Assembly: GCA_000482145.1 (NCBI GenBank)
Contig: AUXH01000311.1
Coordinates: forward strand, 1-22,269
Direction: 5' to 3'
DNA length: 22,269 bases
Source: Strigomonas culicis
Lineage: Eukaryota; Euglenozoa; Kinetoplastea; Trypanosomatida; Trypanosomatidae
A program made the translations under genes and the position numbers. The notes under the pieces were generated by a model. It was not told where the DNA came from. It worked only from the letters and a program-made list of their open reading frames with translations, and did not search any database. Shown here piece by piece: positions 8,553 to 15,876 of the stretch (its first letter is position 1; each line of letters opens with the position of its first letter).

Positions 8553-10268
8553 ATGTCGGCAGTAAAAGATAAGAACCAAAAGGATCCGGTGGCCAACACG
8601 AAGAAGAGAAAGGGGGAGGAATCCTCTTCCTCTTCCTCGAGCTCCTCCACCTCCTCCGACACAAGCAGCAGCACGCGCAGCAGCAGCAGCAGCAGCTCGA
8701 GCAGTAGTCGCAGCAGTGGGTCGCGCGTGGCCATCAGCTCCACCGCGGCCGGGGACGAGCCCCGCCACAGCGCGACGGAAGAGCCCGAGGAAATGTGGGT
8801 GAAGCGCGGGTGGGTCGGCGTCAAGCGCTTCTCGCGCCGCCTGGTGCCGGACAGGCTGTACAACCACGGCCGCACGGTGTACGGGGGCAGCCCTGTCATC
8901 CAGCAGACCCTGCCCGGCTGGTTCGCCTACATCTCCCCCTTCTACATGATTCCCATCTTTTTCCTCTTGATGATTCCCTTTCTCGTCGTGGGCGCCGTCA
9001 TGATTGTCGAGAGCCGCAAGGTCTACGTTCTGAAGGAGGACTACAGCCAGATCCACCAGTACCAGTACACGCCCAAGGACGCGTCCATCAACATCAACCA
9101 GGGCATCCGAGACTTTGTTGTGGACGGCGTGAGCTACCCCCAGGGCACCCTCACGTGGCAGTATATCTACGTGAAGCAGCGCCTCGAGGCCCCGGTCTAC
9201 TTTTACTACACACTGGACAACTACTACCAAAACTACCGCGACTTCCACGACGGGCGCAACCTTGGGCAGCTCAAGGGCGACAAGGAGGAGCTGGGCTCCC
9301 CGACGCTGTGCAAGCCGTTCATCTACCCGGGCTACCGCCGCGCCACGCCCCAGGGCCAAGACGGCACGGTGGTCGAGTCCGTCGTGGTGACCGGCGCGAC
9401 CGGCACGAAAACGACCTACTCCCTCCAGAACATGAAGTACAACCCCTGCGGGCTCGCCGCGTGGGCCACCTTCAACGACACCTTCGTGCTGTACCAGGTC
9501 GTGGACGCCAGCAACGCCGCGAGCGCCGCGAATGCGAACGCCGTGATCAACAGCGGCGCCAACGGGTCGGTGCCGATGCGGCTGGTGTGCGACGGCACCG
9601 CCTTCGACGCGGTGGGCACGCCCACCCCCGCCGCCGGCTCCACCGACACCAACTACTGTGCGAAGAAGGGAATCAGCTTCACCTCGGACGTCACGATCCG
9701 GTACCGCCCGCTTGTTCTCCGCGAGAACCAGTGGTCCCGCGACTACCCCTACGTGACCAACAACAGCTACCTCAACGCGGGCTACTACTATAAGGAGGCA
9801 GGGCACGCGATGCCGGACCCGACCGACTACGACTTCCAGGTCTGGATGCGCAGCGCCGTGCTGAGCTCCTTCAAGAAGCTGTACCGCATCATCAACGTGG
9901 ACCTGGAGCCTGGCTGGTACGCGGTGCAAATCAACGAGTTCTACGACGTTGTCTCCTTCAAGGGGCGCAAGGGCGTGGCCTTCCGCACGCGGCACTGGGT
10001 GGGCGAGAACAACACCGTCCTGGGCATTCTTCTGATCGTCATCGGCTGTTTGTGTTTTGTCCTTGGCGTCGCCTTCTTCATCGAGTACCAGCTCCAGCGC
10101 AAGGGGCGGGACCGGCTGAGCCAGCTGAAGGAGCCGAAGCGTACCTGGTACGTGTTTGACAACACAAGCCCGGCGTTCGAGCAGTACTACCAGCGGCGGA
10201 TGCTGCGGCACGTGCCGCTGCAGGAGCTGATGCGCCTGCGCGAGCTGCAAGATGGCCAGGCGGAGTAG
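8553..10268 (+). CDS. LEM3/CDC50-family protein (P4-ATPase flippase beta subunit)
   Basis: A 571-residue member of the LEM3/CDC50 family, partners that fold, traffic and activate P4-ATPase phospholipid flippases; in Leishmania the member Ros3 serves the miltefosine transporter. The family plan is clear: transmembrane helix 1 at ~128-155, a large exoplasmic loop, and transmembrane helix 2 at ~488-512 (LGILLIVIGCLCFVLGVAFF). Hallmarks include NPCGLAAWATFNDTF and the block DYDFQVWMRSAVLSSFKKLY. Cys253, Cys299, Cys346 and Cys369 are spaced to form the usual loop disulfides, and many Asn-X-Ser/Thr sites suggest glycosylation. The unusual part is the N-terminal cytosolic tail, where residues ~28-65 are almost all Ser with a few Thr, Arg and Asp. 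It is longer than the roughly 350-400 residues typical of the family because of this tail and low-complexity loop insertions (e.g. NAASAANANAV). Trypanosomatids carry several paralogues, so I do not assign it to Ros3. It is the last gene of the plus block. Confidence 0.92.
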   Translation: MSAVKDKNQKDPVANTKKRKGEESSSSSSSSSTSSDTSSSTRSSSSSSSSSSRSSGSRVAISSTAAGDEPRHSATEEPEEMWVKRGWVGVKRFSRRLVPDRLYNHGRTVYGGSPVIQQTLPGWFAYISPFYMIPIFFLLMIPFLVVGAVMIVESRKVYVLKEDYSQIHQYQYTPKDASININQGIRDFVVDGVSYPQGTLTWQYIYVKQRLEAPVYFYYTLDNYYQNYRDFHDGRNLGQLKGDKEELGSPTLCKPFIYPGYRRATPQGQDGTVVESVVVTGATGTKTTYSLQNMKYNPCGLAAWATFNDTFVLYQVVDASNAASAANANAVINSGANGSVPMRLVCDGTAFDAVGTPTPAAGSTDTNYCAKKGISFTSDVTIRYRPLVLRENQWSRDYPYVTNNSYLNAGYYYKEAGHAMPDPTDYDFQVWMRSAVLSSFKKLYRIINVDLEPGWYAVQINEFYDVVSFKGRKGVAFRTRHWVGENNTVLGILLIVIGCLCFVLGVAFFIEYQLQRKGRDRLSQLKEPKRTWYVFDNTSPAFEQYYQRRMLRHVPLQELMRLRELQDGQAE

Positions 10269-10517
10269 CAGTAATACAAAAGATCTATTCTGTAAGCAAT
10301 AACAATCCTATCATTCAAGAACAAACTTGGTACTTCCTGCACGTGTGTCTGCGTGTGTGTCTTTCTGTCTTGATCGTTCTCGCTCCCCTCCCTCCTTCTC
10401 CGTCTCTTTTCTTTGCTCGTAGTTTTGCCGTGCCGCGACCTTCGTCTTCGCCACCGAGGCGCTGCGAACCGGCCCAGCCATCCCTCCTTGACCGAGGAAG
10501 CACCCGCCACGGTGGGG
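10269..10517. other. Convergent strand-switch region, left part
   Basis: Spacer between the stop of the last plus-strand gene and tRNA-Val. It holds the CDC50 gene's 3' UTR, a CT-rich stretch (about 10365-10425) and no supported gene. Small open frames here overlap the tRNA and look accidental. Confidence 0.6.
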
Positions 10518-10522
10518 AAAAA
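10518..10522 (-). terminator. RNA polymerase III terminator of tRNA-Val
   Basis: Five consecutive T on the minus strand, two bases beyond the discriminator base of the tRNA. Confidence 0.75.
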
Positions 10523-10524
10523 GT

Positions 10525-10597
10525 TACGACGGGCGGGGATTGAACCCGCGATCTCTCGCGTGTGAGGCGAATGTCCTAACCACTAGACGACCATCGC
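10525..10597 (-). tRNA. tRNA-Val (anticodon CAC)
   Basis: The minus strand folds into a full cloverleaf. The acceptor is GCGATGG against CCGTCGT with two G-U pairs, and the D stem is GTCT/GGAC. The anticodon stem TTCGC/GCGAG has loop CTCACAC (anticodon CAC, valine). The variable region is AGATC, the T arm is GCGGG-TTCAATC-CCCGC, and the discriminator is A. The length is 73 bases, without intron and without encoded CCA. Internal A- and B-box promoters are present. It reads away from tRNA-His across a 71-base gap. Confidence 0.95.
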
Positions 10598-10668
10598 GAA
10601 TGCAAAAACGGCGTGGTGGCGTTCGAACCATAAAGTCGGAGCCACAGCAAAATGGCCCTAAAGCCAGC
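10598..10668. other. Shared 5' spacer of the tRNA-Val / tRNA-His pair
   Basis: This is the 71-base common upstream region of two divergent tRNA genes. It contains GTGGC at 10616-10620 paired with GCCAC at 10641-10645, a palindrome GTTCGAAC at 10621-10628, and a small TGGC/GCCA hairpin at 10653-10666. On the minus strand it reads GGTTCGAACG, resembling a tRNA B box, but no complete tRNA can be folded. Confidence 0.5.
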
Positions 10669-10739
10669 GGGGAAATAGTTCAGTGGCAGAACACCAGATT
10701 GTGGCTCTGATGACCCGGGTCCGATTCCCGGTTTCCCCT
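10669..10739 (+). tRNA. tRNA-His (anticodon GTG), with some atypical bases
   Basis: The cloverleaf has acceptor GGGGAAA/TTTCCCC and D stem GTTC/GAAC. The anticodon arm is CCAGA-TTGTGGC-TCTGA (anticodon GTG, histidine), and the T arm is CCGGG-TCCGATT-CCCGG. The length is 71 bases, without intron or encoded CCA. The base before position 1 is C, so the extra 5' G of histidine tRNAs must be added after transcription (a Thg1-type reaction in eukaryotes). Oddities seen directly are a C-A mismatch at the top of the anticodon stem, C instead of T at position 55 of the T loop, and T as discriminator. Four of five anticodon pairs and both other stems are intact, so I treat it as functional. Confidence 0.9.
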
Positions 10740-10743
10740 TTTT
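10739..10743 (+). terminator. RNA polymerase III terminator of tRNA-His
   Basis: A run of five T begins at the discriminator position, followed by C and a second T5 at 10745-10749. Confidence 0.75.
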
Positions 10744-11259
10744 CTTTTTCGGGGGTGTGCTGAACCGGGAGGGCCGCGCACGAGCACCTGAGCACGCGCA
10801 GCAGCACAGCGCCACCGCGCCGGGCGGCCGCACGCAAGTCGTTGCCGCAACAGCTTTCCTTCATTGTGATCCTTTTAGTCTTGAAGAAGGCAGGGGGGGA
10901 GGAGGAAAAAGAGATGTCATACATGGACAGCCGCAACGAACCAAGAAAACCGTACAGAGGTAAAGGTGTCTTCGCTGAGTCACCGAACGGGAAGAATAGA
11001 ATGATACCTGAATATAGAAGACGGCGGAAAGGGGAAGTGTATAAATAAAGCCTTCTGTTCCTTCATTCCTTTTTTTTTTGATACTGTTTGGCTTTGGAGC
11101 GCTTCAATAAAAGGGAGAATAATGATGAGTACGAAAAAAGTAGCACGTGCTACGCCCATTTGTTTCTTGTTTAGCTTTTATTTTGCTTTTTCTTTTTTGT
11201 TTGTTTGTTTTTGTTTTCTTTTTCTTTTTTTGTTTTAACTGCCTAAAGAGTATTCTGCT
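10744..11259. other. Convergent strand-switch region, right part
   Basis: About 515 bases between tRNA-His and the stop codon of UBA1. The first 100 bases are GC-rich; the rest is AT-rich and should hold UBA1's 3' UTR, with a long T-rich run at about 11163-11235. A 68-codon open frame (10842-11048) starts and ends inside this spacer, but it has no splice signal or recognisable domain and is not called. Confidence 0.6.
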
Positions 11260-14200
11260 TTACATGTGCTCAATCACCAACCGTATCATGGCCGTCTCGA
11301 CGTCCACCTCGTCGACCGTGTCATCGCCATCGTCGATGGAGATGATGACGCTCAGGTCACAGAACTGCGTGCGGTTCTCCCAGAATGGCCTCGGCAGCCC
11401 TTTACCGGCCGTCTCGGCAATCTTCTGCTGCTCAATCACATGCATCAGCGACACATTCGTGTTGCTGTGGCGCTTGCTCCCGTTCCAAATCATGCCGGTG
11501 CCGACGCCGATGCCGTCCACCTCGTACTTGGCCTCCGCATCCGGCGGCAGCGTCGCGTTCAGCCGCGTCAGCAGCAGGTTCCCGAACTCCTCGACGGTGG
11601 TCTGGGGCGTCACCGGGATATCGATGCTGTCGTACTTGGTGAACCCCTCCGGCACGCGGATGATCTTCTTCTTGTACGTGTAGTCCTGCTCCGGCAGATA
11701 GGACGACTCGATCTTGGTGCGGTTCTTGATGGGCTCGTCCCGCTCGAAGAGCACGTAGTTGTTCGTGCCGACGTCAATCATGCCGTTGCGGAGGCTGCTC
11801 ACGTCCTTGTGCTGCAGCACCTTGAACAGCTCCACAAGGGCGAGGCCCGTCACCGCCGAGGTCGTCGTCGCGATGGCAGGGATGATCTTGCCGGCGACGA
11901 GCTTCACCTTGAGGCGGTCCGCCGTCGGGATGCCGTAGTTCGCCGCACGCAGGTTGCTGCACGCGGCGATGAAGTCGATTTGGAAGTTGTCATCGTCGTC
12001 CTTCTCGAACTCGAGCGGCGCGGCCTTGCTCTGCTTGCTCTTGTCCGCCAGGTCGCGGGCCTTCTCCAGCAGCTGCTGCAGCTCCTGCTGCTGCTCCTCG
12101 ACGGAGCGCTCCGGCGTCGAGTTCTTGTTGTCCTTCGCGATGTCCTCCTCGAGCGAGTCCACGTTACCAGCCACGTAGTCCGGGACCTTCAGCGCGGCCA
12201 CCGCACCCTGGAGCCACTCGGCCGACCGGTACTCCTTCATCCAGCGGTTCTTCTCGTCGTTGAAGCGGGCCTCCGGCTTGGCGGGGTGCACGCCGAACAT
12301 GCACGCGTAAAGGTTGACGACAGAGATGAGGAAGTTCATGATGTTCTCGTCCTTGGTGATCGCCGTCGGATCCGCCTCCACCGCGTGCGGGTACTTGCGA
12401 TGGCCGGACCAGAAGGGCTCGCCGTTGCTCTTCTTCGCGTCCTGCGGGAAAGCCTTCTGCAGGTCGAGGATGCGGTCCCGGAAGAGCTGGAAGAGCAGCT
12501 CCCACCCCAGCTGCGTGCACTGCTCCATGTTCGGCTTCGCCGCCACCACAGAGAGCGTGCGCACCACGTTCTTCAGCGGCGTCAGGTGCTTCTCGATGAG
12601 GCTGCGCCGCTCGCCGTCGTTCTGCGCGCGCGCCACCTCGCTCGTCACGCGGCCGATAAACGCATCCGGGTCCTCGATGAGCTGCCCCGCCGCCTGCATC
12701 GGGAAGACAAACATGTCGTCGAACTGGGCGCGGGCCCACTCGATGCAGTGATCGTAGATGTACGGGAAGTTGCGGAGGGTGCACATGGGAATGCCGCCCG
12801 ACTGGTCCGCCGCGCCGCCATCCGCGTAGGAGCTGGTCTTGTGCGGCACAATGATATCCACGTTACCGCCGGTCCCCATCGTGCCAGCCTCCACGAGCAC
12901 CTTGCTCGACCGCACGCAGCGCTGGTCAACGTAGAGGCGCGCCTCCATGTTGTCGAGCGCGTTCACGACCACGTCCAGCGACGACCAGAAGGTGTCGGGG
13001 TAGAGGTGCTCCGAGCTGGGCCCGATCAGATCCTGTCGCGCGTCCACGTGGGCGGAGGGGTTCATCTGCTTCATGCGCGCGCCAGCGGCGGCAGACTTCG
13101 GCTGGCCAACGTTGTCCTCGCGGAAGAGGAATTGGCGGCTCAGGTTGGAAATCTCAATGCGGTCATTGTCGGTCACGACGAGAGAGCCCTTGGGCCCGCA
13201 GCTGATGCCGCAGAGAGCAAAGTTCTTAATGTTTTCACATCCCAGTGCGCCGCATCCCACCATAAACACCTTCAAGTTCTCAATCTTTTGCTGAAACGTC
13301 CTTCCAAAGATAGAAGTCAGCTGATCGTAGCGCGTGCCAGTTGGTTTGTACTCCTCTTTGGTGTAGTCCACGCCGTCGGGTAACACCGCCACGGCGGAAA
13401 GGTGGAACCACTGAAAGATGGGCATGTACTTGCCGGTAATTTTCACCACCTCCTGCGCAAGAATGGCACCAAAGAAGGAAGCGAGAGGCTGAAGCTCCAC
13501 ACTCGCAATCATCGCCTCCGTCTTGACAGAGGCCGTGTCGACCTCCTCAACCACCAGCGGCATCGGTGGCGGCGGCGGCGGAACCACACTTGGGAACTCT
13601 TCCTTCGCCTTCTTCTGCTCCGTCTCTTCCTTAGTTGGCTTGGGTAATTTGGCATTGCTCTCCACCAGTTCCTTCGCGATCTGTACCACCTCGTCCGCTT
13701 CCTCGGCGTTGTGCAGGCTTGGGAGCTTCCCGCCGTGTTTATCAGCGAAAAGCAACAGGGCGTTCGTCAGGATGTGCGTCTGAGACTCTTCCGAGTTATC
13801 CATCATGGGGCTCACCGGAATAAAATCCCCTGGTGCTGCCAACGCTTCGGACAAGGGACGAAAGTGCAGTTCTGTCACCTCCTTCACCTCGTGGATGAAG
13901 CCAGCCGTCTTGTAGGGAGTGTAGCCTTGGCTCTCAAATGAGGGGTACACGCGAACAGTGTTTCGCGGATCCGCAGAGCACACGACACCGTCAAACACTT
14001 GATTGTTGACGCTGGTTCCATCCGGCTTGCACAAGCCCTCCACGTCAGTAAACTTTATCTGGGTGTAATCTCTCAGGGCACCTGCAGTCTGTCCTTCGGG
14101 TGTTTCAAACCGAATTCTGCTGTACGAGTCGCCGTCCTTATCGGTTAGCGTTGTCACTTCCAGAACAGACTTTTGGAGAGCAGACCTTCCATCCTTGTCC

Positions 14201-14727
14201 TTCACGAAGAAATGATCACCCAAATCGGCAAAGACAGACCCGACAGCGCCATACTGCAGAGCCAGGAAAAAGGAAATCTGCGGCTTTTGCTGACGGCAGA
14301 AATCATTCCACTTGATCAGCGTTTTTGAGGAAAGATCCGGAGCTGCTGCCGTAAAAATGATTGCTGTGTTTTTAGCCACAGCCTCTTCGGTCAGATCCTT
14401 CACTTCATGCACGCGCGTGTTCGGGTTGAGCTCTGCAATGAACGACGCAGAGACCTCTCCGAGCGTCTTGCCCGCCTTGACAGCCTCCTCCGTGATCGCG
14501 AAATTGGTGCCCATAGCAACAATGCTGCATTTCGTAGGATCATACAGGTTAATGGTATGAACACCGGCAAGGGACAGGTTCTTCGCAATCTCAATGCCGA
14601 CGCCACCGCATCCAACGATAAGAATTTTAAATGAAATGAGCTTTGTCATCGTCTCGAGACCATATGTACCAATGGTACGGCTCTGCTTGTCAAGATACTT
14701 TTGATCAATGGCATTTTCTTCGGACAT
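11260..14727 (-). CDS. UBA1: Ubiquitin-activating enzyme E1
   Basis: A 1155-residue E1, which adenylates the ubiquitin C-terminus with ATP, takes it as a thioester on a cysteine and passes it to E2 enzymes. The inactive adenylation half has ILIVGCGGVGIEIAKNL at about residues 34-50. The active adenylation half has VGCGALGCENIKNFA at about 490, followed by VTDNDRIEISNLSRQFLFR. The catalytic cysteine is Cys649 in PMCTLRNFP, followed by the ARAQFDDMF block typical of E1s. The C-terminal ubiquitin-fold domain ends at LVIEHM. It is about 100 residues longer than human or yeast UBA1, partly from a Lys/Glu then polyproline insertion (PPPPPPMP, about 385-393) and a Gln/Glu-rich stretch near 890. The 5' ~1.5 kb of the gene is visibly less GC-rich than the 3' part. 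Trypanosomatids can have more than one E1; the complete motif set favours the ubiquitin enzyme over SUMO or NEDD8 E1 subunits. Confidence 0.96.
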   Translation of the reverse strand: MSEENAIDQKYLDKQSRTIGTYGLETMTKLISFKILIVGCGGVGIEIAKNLSLAGVHTINLYDPTKCSIVAMGTNFAITEEAVKAGKTLGEVSASFIAELNPNTRVHEVKDLTEEAVAKNTAIIFTAAAPDLSSKTLIKWNDFCRQQKPQISFFLALQYGAVGSVFADLGDHFFVKDKDGRSALQKSVLEVTTLTDKDGDSYSRIRFETPEGQTAGALRDYTQIKFTDVEGLCKPDGTSVNNQVFDGVVCSADPRNTVRVYPSFESQGYTPYKTAGFIHEVKEVTELHFRPLSEALAAPGDFIPVSPMMDNSEESQTHILTNALLLFADKHGGKLPSLHNAEEADEVVQIAKELVESNAKLPKPTKEETEQKKAKEEFPSVVPPPPPPMPLVVEEVDTASVKTEAMIASVELQPLASFFGAILAQEVVKITGKYMPIFQWFHLSAVAVLPDGVDYTKEEYKPTGTRYDQLTSIFGRTFQQKIENLKVFMVGCGALGCENIKNFALCGISCGPKGSLVVTDNDRIEISNLSRQFLFREDNVGQPKSAAAGARMKQMNPSAHVDARQDLIGPSSEHLYPDTFWSSLDVVVNALDNMEARLYVDQRCVRSSKVLVEAGTMGTGGNVDIIVPHKTSSYADGGAADQSGGIPMCTLRNFPYIYDHCIEWARAQFDDMFVFPMQAAGQLIEDPDAFIGRVTSEVARAQNDGERRSLIEKHLTPLKNVVRTLSVVAAKPNMEQCTQLGWELLFQLFRDRILDLQKAFPQDAKKSNGEPFWSGHRKYPHAVEADPTAITKDENIMNFLISVVNLYACMFGVHPAKPEARFNDEKNRWMKEYRSAEWLQGAVAALKVPDYVAGNVDSLEEDIAKDNKNSTPERSVEEQQQELQQLLEKARDLADKSKQSKAAPLEFEKDDDDNFQIDFIAACSNLRAANYGIPTADRLKVKLVAGKIIPAIATTTSAVTGLALVELFKVLQHKDVSSLRNGMIDVGTNNYVLFERDEPIKNRTKIESSYLPEQDYTYKKKIIRVPEGFTKYDSIDIPVTPQTTVEEFGNLLLTRLNATLPPDAEAKYEVDGIGVGTGMIWNGSKRHSNTNVSLMHVIEQQKIAETAGKGLPRPFWENRTQFCDLSVIISIDDGDDTVDEVDVETAMIRLVIEHM

Positions 14728-14763
14728 TTTCGGTAATGGGGTTGCTTCTTTTTTTTCCTTTTT

Positions 14764-14765
14764 CT
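14764..14765 (-). promoter_or_regulatory. Predicted spliced-leader acceptor AG for UBA1
   Basis: On the minus strand a pyrimidine-rich run (TATTTTCTTTTTAATCTTATC) is followed by TGTACTGAAG. The AG here leaves a 36-base 5' UTR before the ATG at 14727. Confidence 0.55.
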
Positions 14766-15376
14766 TCAGTACAGATAAGATTAAAAAGAAAATAGTTGGA
14801 TGAATAATATGTTTGTTGCTGTTGTTTACTTTTCTGGTGTTTGTTTGTATTCACAGATTTTGTATATAATTAAAAACGAGAAGAAAAGAAGCACCAATCA
14901 ATCAAACGTACAATGAACAAACTGAACGACAAGAAATAAACGAATAATAATAGAAATCACGGAAGATGATAAACCTGTCGTGGGATAATAAGATCAAAGG
15001 AAGAGACAGGGGAAAGAGAACAAGACAAAATGCATTTGATGCAGCTCACTCCAATGCAAATACACATATATACAGTGATAGAAACAATGGGAAATGGTTC
15101 TCTCCAGCAATCATTCCTAGTTGTTAGTATTACGCTTTCCATTCACCTCACAGTTGCGTATTCTTCTTCATTATTTCTTTGTTATTTCAACACATATAAC
15201 CAACACCATTGTAACGAACCAAACATGGGATGAGCAACAAAAAAAAAAACAAGACAGCTCGTTGCGTCCTCCTCTTCTCCTCGCATCCATTTACACCCAA
15301 ATGGCCACCAGCCCCTCACATCACAAACCCACAGCGAGGCAACAATGCAACCCTGGGGCGATAACAAAAACAGACG
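14766..15376. other. AT-rich spacer upstream of UBA1
   Basis: About 600 bases of AT-rich sequence with A-runs (e.g. 15238-15250). No supported gene or tRNA is seen. From about 15300 onward the base composition changes to C-rich on the plus strand. Confidence 0.6.
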
Positions 15377-15630
15377 CCCCCCCCCCCACCCCTCGCCCGC
15401 ACGAAAAATGACAGGGGGCGGAGGGGCCCCCGCCGCAAAGCGACGCCCCACAAACGCAACCCGCTCACAAACCAGCCCCACGGCGCCAACGCGCGCGAAA
15501 AACACCCCCACCACCGGGACGGACACCCCCACGGAAGCCTCAGGCATGGCAAATCCCGGACCCGCCACCCCCGCCCGCCTCCTCCCGGGCCCACCACCGC
15601 CCGGCCCCTGCCCCTCCGGGGACCGCCAAA
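15377..15630. repeat. C-rich/G-rich strand-asymmetric tract, G-quadruplex-prone on the minus strand
   Basis: The plus strand is cytosine-rich, starting with a C11 run at 15377-15387. From 15561 to 15614 there are eight successive runs of three or more C with spacers of 1-7 bases, so the minus strand meets the usual G-quadruplex pattern. A self-complementary GGGGCCCC core lies at 15423-15430 inside a wider imperfect GC palindrome. Open frames across it give only Pro/Arg low complexity. Confidence 0.7.
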
Positions 15631-15636
15631 GAGCCC

Positions 15637-15646
15637 AAAAAAAAAA
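15637..15646 (-). terminator. RNA polymerase III terminator of tRNA-Phe
   Basis: Ten consecutive T on the minus strand, three bases past the discriminator base. Confidence 0.8.
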
Positions 15647-15649
15647 CTT

Positions 15650-15660
15650 TGCCGCGACCC

Positions 15661-15722
<62 letters not shown>
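15650..15722 (-). tRNA. tRNA-Phe (anticodon GAA)
   Basis: A textbook cloverleaf on the minus strand: acceptor GCCGCGA/TCGCGGC fully paired and D arm GCTC-AGTTGGGA-GAGC. The anticodon arm is TCAGA-CTGAAGA-TCTGA (anticodon GAA, phenylalanine). The T arm is CCTGG-TTCGATC-CCGGG with one G-U pair, and the discriminator is A. The length is 73 bases without intron or encoded CCA. It is divergent from tRNA-Glu with a 76-base gap. Confidence 0.97.
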
Positions 15723-15798
15723 TTATGCTCCTGGTTCCACGTCATTGCTGGTGAATTTTTGCAAAGCGGTTGTACCCTGAAAATCCAAAAATTTCGGT

Positions 15799-15870
15799 TC
15801 CGATATAGTATAATGGTTAGAACACTTGGCTTTCACCCAGGAAATCCGGGTTCGATCCCCGGTATCGGAG
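15799..15870 (+). tRNA. tRNA-Glu (anticodon TTC)
   Basis: The cloverleaf on the plus strand has acceptor TCCGATA/TATCGGA and a weak D stem GTAT/GAAC. The anticodon arm is CTTGG-CTTTCAC-CCAGG (anticodon TTC, glutamate), the T arm is CCGGG-TTCGATC-CCCGG, and the discriminator is G. The length is 72 bases, without intron or encoded CCA. It points against the direction of the surrounding minus-strand protein genes. Confidence 0.96.
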
Positions 15871-15871
15871 G

Positions 15872-15876
15872 TTTTT
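15872..15876 (+). terminator. RNA polymerase III terminator of tRNA-Glu
   Basis: A T5 run two bases after the acceptor stem. Confidence 0.75.

Noticed and set aside
8433..10250. 605-codon minus-strand open frame opposite the CDC50 gene
   Set aside because: Its C-terminal part runs into T-rich spacer, and the rest mirrors a clear LEM3/CDC50 protein.
10598..10668. A third tRNA gene between tRNA-Val and tRNA-His
   Set aside because: A B-box-like motif and a 5-bp stem exist, but no acceptor stem, D arm or anticodon arm can be formed, and 71 bases leave no room for a full gene with leaders.
10842..11048. 68-codon plus-strand open frame after tRNA-His
   Set aside because: It has an ATG and some charged residues, but no splice signal, no domain, and lies in a Pol II convergence zone.
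11266..13383. 705-codon plus-strand open frame opposite UBA1
   Set aside because: UBA1 on the minus strand has all E1 motifs. The antisense frame is compositionally biased and stops where the GC content drops.
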